Part shown: positions 15,986-23,660 of the stretch, in pieces
How the letters are laid out: each line of letters starts with the position of its first letter
Position numbering within the stretch: the first letter of the stretch is position 1
Assembly (NCBI GenBank): GCA_002825465.1
Contig: PJER01000029.1
Span: 1 to 28,503, forward strand
Direction of reading: 5' to 3'
DNA from: Candidatus Thorarchaeota archaeon MP8T_1
Lineage (GTDB): Archaea > Asgardarchaeota > Thorarchaeia > Thorarchaeales > Thorarchaeaceae
DNA length: 28,503 bases
Program-made: the position numbers and the translations under genes
Notes under the pieces: generated by a model
Database searches by the model: none
The model's input: the letters and a program-made list of their open reading frames with translations, nothing else
What the model was told of the DNA's origin: nothing

Positions 15986-17584
15986 TTGTCAACTTGGATT
16001 GGTTTCAAAAAAATGGCGGCAATCCTTGGGATTCTCTCGCTATTGTCTATTGGCACTCTCTCAATTGTAGGTACTGCAATTGATGTCAATCCCCTTGAGT
16101 TAATCACATTCTCAAGTTACTTGGGAGGTACAGGTGATGAACACATGGATGTATCCTATGCATTTGGAAGTACTGCTGTTGATTCTCATGGCAATATCAT
16201 TGTTGTAGGTCAAACGACTTCTACAGATTTTCCATTGAAAGATGCATATCAGGGAACTATCAGTGGTAACAGTGATGGTACCATCTCGAAATTCTATCCT
16301 AATGGCTCCTTGATGTTCAGTACTTACCTTGGTGGTTTGGATCAGGAAGTGATTACTGAAGTCGTGATTGACTCAGATGACAATATCATAGTGGCTGGCG
16401 TTACCGGGTCTTCAGACTTCCCTGTAGTCAATGCATACAAATCAAATTCAACAGGAGTCGCACCAGGTACTGTTGATTCTTTCATCACAAAGTTCTCTGA
16501 AGATGGCCAAACAATTTTGTATTCGACATTCTTTGGTGGGACAGGAAATGACTGGCTCTATACAATGAATATTGATTCCAGTGGTCGAATTGCAATCTCT
16601 GGTACAACTGATTCAACAGACATGCCTGTATTGAATGCTCATCAGGAAACGAATGCTGGGTTGCTTGATATCTATGTGGCATTATTTGCCACTGATGGTC
16701 AGTCTTTATTATTCTCGACTTACATAGGTACTCCAGGAATCGATCATGGGCGCAGAATTGTCTTCGATTCGAATGGAGATATTGTGGTTGCAGGTATGTG
16801 TGGAGTTGGGGATATTGCTACTGAGGGAGTCTTTCAAGAAGTTCATTCAGGCGGTTCTGCTGATGGCTTCTTAGCAAAGTTCAGTGTGACTGGTTCCTTA
16901 GAATATCTTACGTATCTTGGCGGTGCTTCTACTGATTGGGCGACTGATCTTGCTATAGATAGTGATGATAATATCGTCATTACAGGTTTTACAAATTCCA
17001 TTGACTTTCCACTATTGAATCCGCTTCAAGAGGAACGGTCTGGATTTGCCGATCAGTTCATTACGAAGTTCTCCTCAGATGGTGATTTACTATTCAGTTC
17101 ATTCTTGGGCGGTTCATCACCTGACTATGGCAATGCTATAACTATAGACTCTGAAGATAGAATAGTTGTCGTAGGTCAGACACAATCAGTTGATTTTCCT
17201 TCCAATAATTCGCTCTCTGATTCATCCCACGACAATGTTACTCTAGTAGTATTGAACTCCGATGGCACACTTCTCATCTCTATAGTCCTAGGAGGAGAAG
17301 GGACAGATGTCGGTATTGGAGTGGCTTGGTATTCAGATGACAGTTACATCATTGCAGGGTACACCGAATCCGATGATTTTCCAATCAGTGGTGCCTATCA
17401 GGATACCTACGCCGGTGCGAGTGATATGTTCCTCATGAAAATCGATCTGGCGGGTTTGATAGACATTACTACCATACCTACTACAACTCTGACGAATGGA
17501 TATCAATTCGGCATAGTAGAAGGTGGCATCATTCTTGGAGTCGTTGCTATTGTAATATTATTCGTGGTTATCAAAAAGAGATAA
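15986..17584 (+). CDS. SBBP seven-repeat beta-propeller surface protein, copy 2
   Basis: 532 residues from a TTG start at 15986, the same length as copy 1 and alignable with it over its full length. A signal peptide (AAILGILSLLSIGTLSIVG) precedes seven SBBP repeats, each with a YLGG-type opening, an AIDS/SDDNIVV strand and an SxDFP turn. The C-terminal membrane helix (GIILGVVAIVILFVVI) ends in KKR. An internal ATG at 16013 would cut into the signal peptide, so TTG is preferred. The repeats diverge from copy 1 mainly at surface-loop positions, consistent with two co-displayed proteins of different ligand specificity; that is inference. Confidence 0.9.
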   Translation: MSTWIGFKKMAAILGILSLLSIGTLSIVGTAIDVNPLELITFSSYLGGTGDEHMDVSYAFGSTAVDSHGNIIVVGQTTSTDFPLKDAYQGTISGNSDGTISKFYPNGSLMFSTYLGGLDQEVITEVVIDSDDNIIVAGVTGSSDFPVVNAYKSNSTGVAPGTVDSFITKFSEDGQTILYSTFFGGTGNDWLYTMNIDSSGRIAISGTTDSTDMPVLNAHQETNAGLLDIYVALFATDGQSLLFSTYIGTPGIDHGRRIVFDSNGDIVVAGMCGVGDIATEGVFQEVHSGGSADGFLAKFSVTGSLEYLTYLGGASTDWATDLAIDSDDNIVITGFTNSIDFPLLNPLQEERSGFADQFITKFSSDGDLLFSSFLGGSSPDYGNAITIDSEDRIVVVGQTQSVDFPSNNSLSDSSHDNVTLVVLNSDGTLLISIVLGGEGTDVGIGVAWYSDDSYIIAGYTESDDFPISGAYQDTYAGASDMFLMKIDLAGLIDITTIPTTTLTNGYQFGIVEGGIILGVVAIVILFVVIKKR

Positions 17585-17605
17585 TCCTCTCTTTAATGCA
17601 AAAAT

Positions 17606-17648
17606 GAGATGGGGCTGAAATTGCCCCTCTCAATTTTCTTTTCTATTG
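17606..17648 (+). terminator. Hairpin with T-rich tail after SBBP gene 2
   Basis: GAGATGGGGC (17606-17615) pairs with GCCCCTCTC (17623-17631) with one bulged T, followed by AATTTTCTTTTCTATT. A clear intrinsic-type terminator 22 bases after the stop. It may also serve the convergent ferredoxin gene. Confidence 0.65.
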
Positions 17649-17659
17649 ACAAGCTTAGA

Positions 17660-18079
17660 TTAACCAGTTCCCCACCAATCCGGGACCTCATGATCTATCC
17701 ATATTGGATCTGGTGTGATATTATCTTCAGTATCTTTTCCACGGCTATCATGAATTACCTTGTTGAACTCCTCGCTTATACTCACTGTCATGTCATTCTC
17801 TACTGATACTTGGCATGAGAGGAATACCGCGGGGTGGTCGAATTGACTCGCACCAGCATTGATCTTCTTCTCAAAACGTTCCTTTTGCGCTTGAGTTTCC
17901 TTCGTTGGAACTCCCTTGCGAATGGTGACCCTACAAGTAGTACACTTTGCTTGACCACCACATTCGTGGACTATGTCGGTTTCATGGTCAATGAGGGCTT
18001 TGAGTAGTTTTGTACCACTCTCCACCGTGATTTCTTTCTGTACTTTCCCCATAAAATCGACAACTGTTACAGTTGGCAT
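17660..18079 (-). CDS. [2Fe-2S] ferredoxin
   Basis: 139 residues. The cluster ligands are Cys40, Cys46, Cys49 and Cys89, a C-X5-C-X2-C-X39-C arrangement, in ECGGQAKCTTCRV and FLSCQV. This spacing is that of adrenodoxin/bacterial-type rather than plant C-X4-C ferredoxins. The N-terminal PTVTVVDFMGKVQKEITVESG strands are the start of the beta-grasp fold. A C-terminal extension of about 30 residues ends in WWGTG. It carries electrons in the cytoplasm; no obvious partner enzyme is adjacent. GAGGTGGGG lies just before the ATG. It is 69 bases downstream of the GbsR-like gene on the same strand. Confidence 0.9.
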   Translation of the reverse strand: MPTVTVVDFMGKVQKEITVESGTKLLKALIDHETDIVHECGGQAKCTTCRVTIRKGVPTKETQAQKERFEKKINAGASQFDHPAVFLSCQVSVENDMTVSISEEFNKVIHDSRGKDTEDNITPDPIWIDHEVPDWWGTG

Positions 18080-18148
18080 AACCCCACCTCATGTCTATCT
18101 CTGTTAAAATGTGTTACGTGAGTAAATTCGACATCAAATATTCGCATT

Positions 18149-18688
18149 TTAAAATTTGATAAGCATGAGTTCTTTTTCAATCTGCTTTATTCTCTCATCA
18201 AAACGTCGATTAAATTCTGAAAGAAGATCAAAATAACTTCCAAACCACGCAGAGAAGACCGAGACCACTTCCTTTAGCTTTTCTCCTTCTGGACTTTCTT
18301 GGTAGCTCTTTGGAAGATTTCGCCACTCTGTCAAGATATGGTTCATGATCTCCAATTTATTCTTGATGAATCTCTCAGCGGTCTCTAATCCAAGGCGAAA
18401 ACCATCGAGAAATGGCATCGTCTCTCCACCATAGAGCTGTGTTCTAGAACCAGGCATGGAATCTTTAGTGATCATGCGACGCCCTTCTAAATTTGCAAGA
18501 TATCGAGATATCTGGCTTCTCGAATATCCTGTATTCTCAGCTATCTGTTCTTGTGTCATCGGCTCTGGAGACAATACAACCATTGCGTATATCCTGGCAA
18601 TCATTGGGTCGTTACCACGAAATTTTACCATATCCTCAAGCGTTTCAACGAATGTTGATTTGATTCGATTGAATTTCTCTGCGCTCAT
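18149..18688 (-). CDS. GbsR/MarR-type winged-helix regulator
   Basis: 179 residues. The winged helix spans about residues 38-88: MTQEQIAENTGYSRSQISRY is the HTH and MPGSRTQLYGG the wing. A long helical C-terminal part follows, presumably for dimerisation and ligand sensing, as in GbsR-like proteins. The start lies 82 bases from, and divergent to, the alpha/beta hydrolase start, so control of that gene and of itself is likely. It resembles the first half of the tandem regulator at 13118, including the wing sequence. Confidence 0.8.
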   Translation of the reverse strand: MSAEKFNRIKSTFVETLEDMVKFRGNDPMIARIYAMVVLSPEPMTQEQIAENTGYSRSQISRYLANLEGRRMITKDSMPGSRTQLYGGETMPFLDGFRLGLETAERFIKNKLEIMNHILTEWRNLPKSYQESPEGEKLKEVVSVFSAWFGSYFDLLSEFNRRFDERIKQIEKELMLIKF

Positions 18689-18713
18689 TTTACAGTCTCA
18701 CTATGTTTCATAT

Positions 18714-18748
18714 TTTGCATATATTGCATCGTAATGAAATTTTATAAA
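18714..18748. promoter_or_regulatory. Divergent promoters between GbsR-like regulator and hydrolase
   Basis: On the plus strand TTTATAAA (18741-18748) sits about 26 bases before the hydrolase ATG, implying a leaderless message. On the minus strand CAATATATG, within TGCATATATTGCA (18717-18729), is a likely TATA element for the regulator, and its partial symmetry could be an operator. Confidence 0.5.
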
Positions 18749-18770
18749 CATTCAGGTCGATTCTATATTC

Positions 18771-19718
18771 ATGGAAACATTCGAAGAGAAACGATTCAAT
18801 ACTGGTGAAATCGATATCAATTATGTTGCAGGTCCAGATAATGGTCCTTCACTTGTCCTGGTTCCACCTCAAGGCGCTGATTGGACTAACTACGGAAAGG
18901 TTCTCCCAAAACTATCTGAGAGATACCACATATATGTCGTTGATATCCGTGGTCATGGGAGGTCTGATTGGACACCTGGTGATTACTCGTTCGCATCAAT
19001 TGGTAGAGATATGACTGCATTCCTCGAACAAGTTGTGAAGGAACCAGCAATCATCTCAGGTAACTCTTCAGGTGGTCTCATCGCATTATGGCTTGCAGCA
19101 AATACACCCCATCTTGTGAAAGGGGCTATTCTAGAGGACCCCCCGCTGTTTTCAGCAGATTGGCCTAGGATAAAAGAGGATAGCTATGTCTATCATGTTC
19201 TAGAAACAACTGTAGAATTGAGTAAGGAACTCAATGAGTCGAGGAGCATCTCGAAACTGGCACGACTTTTCATGAAGGTCAAGAGACCTCTTCCAAATGG
19301 CAAGATACGTTCTGTTCCTCGTTCTGCTGCATATCTAATCTCATTCATGATTCGTGCATCTCAGAAACTACGAGGTCGACCATCACTTCCTGGGCGTTTA
19401 GGTGTGCTGGTTGATGTACTGGTCAATTTTGATGCAGATTTCTCCCAGGCTTGGGTTGATGGAAGAATTTACGAGGGTCTCGATCATGCAGATGCGTTAG
19501 GCCGAGTGACTTGTCCAATGATTCTTCTCCATGCAAATTGGGTACGGCATCCAGACTATGGGCTCTCTGGAGCAATGGATGATGATGATGCTGCACGTGC
19601 ACAGGAATTGGCACCTGCAATGCAATACAGACGGATTGATTCGGAACATGTCATTCACAGTCATGATCCTGACCAGTTCATTAATCTGGTTGATGAATTT
19701 GTAGCAGGACTGGAGTAG
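18771..19718 (+). CDS. Alpha/beta-fold hydrolase
   Basis: 315 residues. The oxyanion-region opening LVLVPPQGADWTNY is followed by VVDIRGHGRSDW, typical of the fold. The nucleophile elbow is GNSSG with Ser99, and the likely catalytic His lies in SEHVIHSHDPDQF near the C-terminus. A cap region of about 100 residues follows the nucleophile. An acid residue is likely in the segment after the LLHANWV strand, but I cannot place it with certainty. It is a cytoplasmic hydrolase or esterase of unknown substrate. The divergent GbsR-like gene is its probable regulator. Confidence 0.88.
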   Translation: METFEEKRFNTGEIDINYVAGPDNGPSLVLVPPQGADWTNYGKVLPKLSERYHIYVVDIRGHGRSDWTPGDYSFASIGRDMTAFLEQVVKEPAIISGNSSGGLIALWLAANTPHLVKGAILEDPPLFSADWPRIKEDSYVYHVLETTVELSKELNESRSISKLARLFMKVKRPLPNGKIRSVPRSAAYLISFMIRASQKLRGRPSLPGRLGVLVDVLVNFDADFSQAWVDGRIYEGLDHADALGRVTCPMILLHANWVRHPDYGLSGAMDDDDAARAQELAPAMQYRRIDSEHVIHSHDPDQFINLVDEFVAGLE

Positions 19719-19740
19719 AGATTTACAAGTAAATTTCTGA

Positions 19741-20310
19741 CTAGGCTTGAATTGCTCTCCAAGCAATATCACATGCTTGTTGAATCCTCTCTTCGTTCAT
19801 CTTTACTATTCCTGCCTGATGGTAATTCAGCAGTGTTATGATTGGTACATATGCGAATGCGGTTAAAACTGGGAGTGGAAAGTCTCTGATTTTCTTTTCA
19901 TTGATTCCCGTTTTCAACAGGTCATTAATTGTCTGATAGAGTTCAAAATCCTCAATCTTGATGTTCTTCATCATTGATGTCTGTTCAAATTGCTCTCTAT
20001 ATGTCAGATATTCTGGATGTCTAAGATTGAACGTAAAGGCATGATGCCAAATGGACTTGAAGGTCTCTTCTGTTGTCATTCCTTCCTTTATTCCCTGTAA
20101 AGCTCCCTGACTCATCTTATTTCTGATGTCAACATAGAGCTTGGTGAAGAGATCCTCTTTATTCTCGAAGTAAATGTAAATGGTTGCTGGAGAGACCTGT
20201 GCCTCTCGTGCAATCTTAGCAATTGAAATCCCATCAAATCCAAGAGTTCTAGTCAATCTAATAGAGGCATCAATTATTGAATCATATTTTGCTTGGTCTC
20301 GTGTTCTCAT
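19741..20310 (-). CDS. TetR-family transcriptional regulator
   Basis: 189 residues. The N-terminal HTH is canonical: GFDGISIAKIAREAQVSPAT IYIYFENKEDLF (residues about 24-55). The helical C-terminal domain is the ligand-binding and dimerisation part. It is transcribed divergently from the membrane protein at 20473, across two TetR-type palindromes that overlap its own TATA element. Autoregulation and control of the divergent gene are therefore likely. It converges with the hydrolase gene, whose stop is 22 bases away. Confidence 0.93.
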   Translation of the reverse strand: MRTRDQAKYDSIIDASIRLTRTLGFDGISIAKIAREAQVSPATIYIYFENKEDLFTKLYVDIRNKMSQGALQGIKEGMTTEETFKSIWHHAFTFNLRHPEYLTYREQFEQTSMMKNIKIEDFELYQTINDLLKTGINEKKIRDFPLPVLTAFAYVPIITLLNYHQAGIVKMNEERIQQACDIAWRAIQA

Positions 20311-20333
20311 GATGATTTATTGCATGGCAAGAA

Positions 20334-20385
20334 AGATATATAAATGAATGGTCATTCACTTTTGTTAAGTGAACGTTCATTCATT
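20334..20385. promoter_or_regulatory. TetR operator pair overlapping the regulator's TATA box
   Basis: TGAATGGTCATTCA (20345-20358) is a perfect 6+2+6 palindrome. TGAACGTTCA (20370-20379) is a perfect 10-bp palindrome. The two also form a larger inverted repeat (20343-20361 against 20367-20385, outer seven bases on each side identical). The minus-strand TATA element TTTATATATC covers about 20334-20343, directly beside the first site, so binding would block the regulator's own promoter. Confidence 0.8.
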
Positions 20386-20472
20386 AATATCGGTATATCT
20401 GATAGAAATGGACAGACGCTCAACTATCTCTCAAGAGGATGTTTACAATTGGCAAACTCAAATTACATAAAT

Positions 20473-21033
20473 ATGGAATCTGAATCCGATCAGAAAAAGG
20501 GACTATTTCGTCGTATTGCCCTCATAAGTGGTATACTCATGCTGGTTGCTGCGACGCTTACGATCTCTCTGATTCAAATGTCAGGATATGCTGGGACAAC
20601 TGACGATACTCAGCTCGGCTTTAGCGCTGAAATCATCAAAAATTACTTCACCCTCATGACTTCGGCTGATATGGGACTCTTTATTGCAGCAAATCTTGCA
20701 GATTATCTCTTCATCTTACTTTACGGTATTTTCTTCTATAGTGCTGCTCGACTTATTTCTTGGAACTATAAGAGCGGTCTCCCGAGAAGAATTGGCTTAT
20801 CCCTTGCTTGGGCTGGAGTTATAGCTGCAATCTTGGACGCGATTGAGAATGTGTTTATCCTCTCAATGACTGCTGATCCAATAGGATTTGCTAGCTGGTT
20901 AGCAATTGCTCACTCAAGCTTTGCTCTAGCCAAATTTCTCTTCATGTATTGTGCTATGGGCTGGACTATGGTTGGTTTTGTTTTGAATAGAACCCCTGCA
21001 ACGACATATCTCACCGCAAGTCAAGTAATGTAG
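20473..21033 (+). CDS. Membrane protein controlled by the divergent TetR regulator
   Basis: 186 residues from the ATG at 20473. The frame extends left to 20344, but that part contains the TetR operators and reads as low-complexity non-coding sequence, so the MESESD start is chosen. About four or five hydrophobic helices are visible, with a polar loop (GYAGTTDDTQLGFS) after the first. No family is recognised with confidence; it resembles small DUF4386-like membrane proteins in layout. TetR neighbours often control membrane proteins answering small hydrophobic compounds, which is the best hint to its role. Confidence 0.7.
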   Translation: MESESDQKKGLFRRIALISGILMLVAATLTISLIQMSGYAGTTDDTQLGFSAEIIKNYFTLMTSADMGLFIAANLADYLFILLYGIFFYSAARLISWNYKSGLPRRIGLSLAWAGVIAAILDAIENVFILSMTADPIGFASWLAIAHSSFALAKFLFMYCAMGWTMVGFVLNRTPATTYLTASQVM

Positions 21034-21064
21034 GGAGAGATGTATTCTCTCCCTTGTTCTTTTT
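21033..21064 (+). terminator. Intrinsic-type terminator after the membrane protein
   Basis: GGGAGAGA (21033-21040) and TCTCTCCC (21046-21053) form an eight-pair stem with a five-base loop, followed by TTGTTCTTTTT. The stem starts at the last base of the stop codon. Confidence 0.7.
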
Positions 21065-21155
21065 AATGAGTTGAAAATCTTCTCTTTTTGCAAATTGGCA
21101 ACAATCATCAGATTAAAACATCAAACTTTCCCATAATTAATTGGTGTGAATGAAA

Positions 21156-21812
21156 ATGGATAATCTTGCAAAGGATGATTGGTCTGCAGATGATAGGGTC
21201 CAAGGAATGGTCAAACGTTATCCCCTTAGTTATCATGAGACCTTTTGGGACACTCTTAAACGATTAGTGGGACCTGATTCGAAAGATGTGGTGGCTGATT
21301 TTGGATGTGGCCCTGGACTTCTTCTTGTTGATTTGGTCAAAACGTTCAATGCCAAGTACGTACACGGTCTCGATGAAAGTGAGAATATGCTTAAACAAGC
21401 TGCAAAATTCCTTAGCGAGATCCTATCAGATGAGCAATTCACACTTCAGAGAATTAATTTTGATGAATCTAAAATCGACCTAAAATCAAACACATTGGAT
21501 TTTGGTTTCTCCGGACATATGTTCCATGAGATTGCAGATCCCGTTGATCTCTCTACACAGGTATTCAAAGTATTGAAGCGGGGAGGGAAGTTTGCTGTCT
21601 TAGATTTTATTTCAGGCAATCCCGAGGGCTTTGTTAAAAGAATGGTTGCCACTGGGATGAATGAGGAGAGAGTCAGGGCTCGTTATCCACATATGTGTAA
21701 GAACTCAGTCGATGACTTGGTCAATTTTCTTTCAAAGGCAGGATTTTCTGATATCACCTCTGAGAAGATTGATGATGAATCCCGAGCAATTGTCGTGGGT
21801 ATTAAACGATAA
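21156..21812 (+). CDS. Class I SAM-dependent methyltransferase
   Basis: 218 residues from the ATG at 21156, which has GGTG nine bases upstream; an ATG at 21150 is only three bases from it. Motif I is VVADFGCGPG (about 45-54), followed by the acidic residue of HGLDES that binds the SAM ribose. HEIADPVDLSTQVFKVLKRGGKFAVLDF matches the post-II/III region of UbiE-like enzymes. The acceptor is unknown. It stands alone between a terminator and a convergent molybdoenzyme gene. Confidence 0.88.
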   Translation: MDNLAKDDWSADDRVQGMVKRYPLSYHETFWDTLKRLVGPDSKDVVADFGCGPGLLLVDLVKTFNAKYVHGLDESENMLKQAAKFLSEILSDEQFTLQRINFDESKIDLKSNTLDFGFSGHMFHEIADPVDLSTQVFKVLKRGGKFAVLDFISGNPEGFVKRMVATGMNEERVRARYPHMCKNSVDDLVNFLSKAGFSDITSEKIDDESRAIVVGIKR

Positions 21813-21823
21813 CTCTGATAATA

Positions 21824-22810
21824 TCATGTCACATTGATGTATAGTGAAGGCCAGCTATTTGTTCCTTGTAAGGGAGTGTCATCTAGTCTCGGCTGTTTAT
21901 TCCCGTTCATATCTGTCGCTCTAATATGGAGTATGTAATTACCAATGATATCAAAGTTGAGATTTATCTCCCAGAATACCCAAACATTGTCAGCATCAAT
22001 CTGTTGGACTATTGTGGCATTATTCCAAGAAACACCATCATCTGTAGTATATTCAACAAATGCCACTCGTGTTCCTCCAAGCGCACATCCACCTACTCTC
22101 AGGGTTTCGCTTCTATTTACACTAACTGAAGTCTGAGGGAAGAATATCTTTGAATCGATTGCAATTGGCGGCGAAGTATCCCATCCTCTATCTTGCCAGT
22201 AGTCCTCCAATGGTCTATCAATTACCTCAATCTGAATCACCCAGGCAGGTTGTTTGATACCATAATATCCTGGATTCAGAATTCTTAATGGGAATCCCTG
22301 TACACGAGGAATCTCTACACCATTCATGTACAGCGCTCCCATCACACTATTATTTTGCAATTGGTCTAAGGTATGAGAGGCATAGTATCCATCAGCAGCA
22401 AGATACCTCACTCCAGTTGCATTCTCCGAGATGCCCAATGAATCTAGAAGGTCATATACATTGAAACCTTTCCATACTGCAGTTCCAATCAGTTTGCCAT
22501 TTGCACTGTTACCAATACATTCTATCGTGAGAGGTAGTTCAGTCAAATTAAGGGATTGTAAATCATCAAGTGTAAAATTAGCGGGATTATCGACAAGCCC
22601 CTTGATCTCCAAACGGTACGAGTCTCTATCGATATATGGAACCCCACCAATTCGGGTTATGAAATAGTTTTCATTCTTTGTAAAGAAGTCTGGAAAATCA
22701 GTCAAATCTCCAACTGTATCTGGAAAATCTTGGTTAGCATAAATCACCAAAGAACCTACAGCAATCACAATGATCAGTAATCCTGATACGATTTTTTGAT
22801 TCTTTTCCAT
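21824..22810 (-). CDS. Sulfite-oxidase-family molybdopterin oxidoreductase, membrane anchored
   Basis: 328 residues. An N-terminal hydrophobic helix (VSGLLIIVIAVGSLVIYA, 8-25) without a clear cleavage site suggests a signal anchor, placing the enzyme outside the membrane. The molybdopterin domain has the Cys ligand Cys98 in IECIGNSANGKLIGTAVWKG and the conserved GFPLRILNPGYYG (172-184). The last 110 residues are the Ig-like dimerisation domain of sulfite oxidases (RVGGCALGGTRVAFVEYTT). There is no heme domain. By family it would oxidise or reduce a small oxo-substrate such as sulfite or a sulfoxide. No electron-transfer partner is adjacent. It converges with the methyltransferase gene with an 11-base gap. 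Confidence 0.88.
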   Translation of the reverse strand: MEKNQKIVSGLLIIVIAVGSLVIYANQDFPDTVGDLTDFPDFFTKNENYFITRIGGVPYIDRDSYRLEIKGLVDNPANFTLDDLQSLNLTELPLTIECIGNSANGKLIGTAVWKGFNVYDLLDSLGISENATGVRYLAADGYYASHTLDQLQNNSVMGALYMNGVEIPRVQGFPLRILNPGYYGIKQPAWVIQIEVIDRPLEDYWQDRGWDTSPPIAIDSKIFFPQTSVSVNRSETLRVGGCALGGTRVAFVEYTTDDGVSWNNATIVQQIDADNVWVFWEINLNFDIIGNYILHIRATDMNGNKQPRLDDTPLQGTNSWPSLYINVT

Positions 22811-23209
22811 TCATATAGCTAGGATGTTTCACCATTTCATTCTTTCCTTATTTCCATCTAGTATATCAATACTGTACTATACTGAATTTCTGATATCTCT
22901 TTATTATCTTGAAAGTCACTATAATACTAACATCAATTCCTTCGAAAACACTTGCCTGAGATGGAAACTTGCGCCCCAAAATGGAATAATTGAGAATCGG
23001 TCTACCTTAGTTACCCTGTATGCAGTTTCCATCTCTTCTTCTATTTCGACCATCGGACCTGTAATCATTTCTTATGCGTTAATGGATTTTTTTCAACAGT
23101 AAAATAATTAGTTGAGCAAAGAGACAACATATATATCAAAGTGACGAGTAATAAATATACACGATACGCAATACGTGATTTACGTTTGTGTATTGGAGGA
23201 GTTGAATGA
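22811..23209. other. 399-base intergenic region with inverted repeat and promoter
   Basis: No convincing gene. It carries a 12-bp inverted repeat at 22958-23035 and, at its right end, a TATA-like AATAAATATAC (23150-23160) with GGAGGAG (23195-23201) for the gene at 23210. The left end must hold the promoter of the molybdoenzyme. A 92-codon frame at 22824-23102 has no ribosome-binding site or recognisable composition. Confidence 0.6.
22958..23035. repeat. 12-bp inverted repeat spanning 78 bases
   Basis: GAGATGGAAACT (22958-22969) and AGTTTCCATCTC (23024-23035) are exact inverted copies separated by 54 bases; two more pairs form if one T is bulged. Either the ends of a small mobile-element relic or a long-range RNA stem. 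Confidence 0.6.
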
Positions 23210-23608
23210 ATGACTGAAGTTAAAATGTTGACGAAAATAGCCTTGCTAGCCTACGGAATTGTCTGTTTGCTCTTTGGTGTCATGGTAATCTTTATGACTG
23301 CGACCTTTCTAGACCCTATACTTCCTGGCTGGGAGGTCAATGAGTTCCATCCAAGAGTGCTAGGTGGATTCCTGGTCGTCATAGGCTTTTTCGATATTCT
23401 AATGATTCTCAATAAGAAATGGGAATGGGATCACATCAAAGTGGCCTACATGGCTCTATTTGCCTTCATTGTTCCTATGATCATTGGGCAAATACTTTCA
23501 TTGGTTCTCTTATCACCGAATGCTGCCTTTATTGGTGAGATGATGTTTGAGATTCCACTCGAAGCCTTTCTCCTAATACTTGGAATCGTTGGATACCTGA
23601 AGCAGTGA
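23210..23608 (+). CDS. Small four-TM membrane protein
   Basis: 132 residues with four hydrophobic segments: ALLAYGIVCLLFGVMVIF, GGFLVVIGFFDILMIL, YMALFAFIVPMIIGQILSLV and AFLLILGIVGYL. Short loops contain FHPRVLGG and KKWEWDH. I do not recognise the family. GGAGG (23195-23199) is ten bases before the ATG at 23210; an ATG at 23206 runs into a stop at once. It has its own promoter and converges with the kinase-like gene at 23661. Confidence 0.65.
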   Translation: MTEVKMLTKIALLAYGIVCLLFGVMVIFMTATFLDPILPGWEVNEFHPRVLGGFLVVIGFFDILMILNKKWEWDHIKVAYMALFAFIVPMIIGQILSLVLLSPNAAFIGEMMFEIPLEAFLLILGIVGYLKQ

Positions 23609-23660
23609 AACTAAAGAAAATGAGGGGGGAGTTTATTTTCTTGGATTATATCTCAAGAAA

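Noticed and set aside
17609..17806. 65-codon plus-strand frame after SBBP gene 2
   Set aside because: Overlaps the terminator and the antisense of the ferredoxin gene.
20344..20472. 5' extension of the TetR-controlled membrane protein
   Set aside because: This stretch contains the operators and promoter; no ribosome-binding site supports the ATG at 20344.
22958..23035. Possible tRNA suggested by paired ends
   Set aside because: Twelve paired bases instead of a seven-base acceptor stem, no T-loop GTTCGAATC-type sequence and no anticodon arm.
22824..23102. 92-codon frame in the 399-base intergenic region
   Set aside because: No ribosome-binding site, no recognisable motif, serine/isoleucine-rich composition typical of A+T-rich non-coding DNA, and it contains the inverted repeat.
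23614..23642. AAGAAAAT/ATTTTCTT stem after the 4-TM gene
   Set aside because: Eight A+T-rich pairs around a 13-base G-rich loop are too weak to call a terminator.
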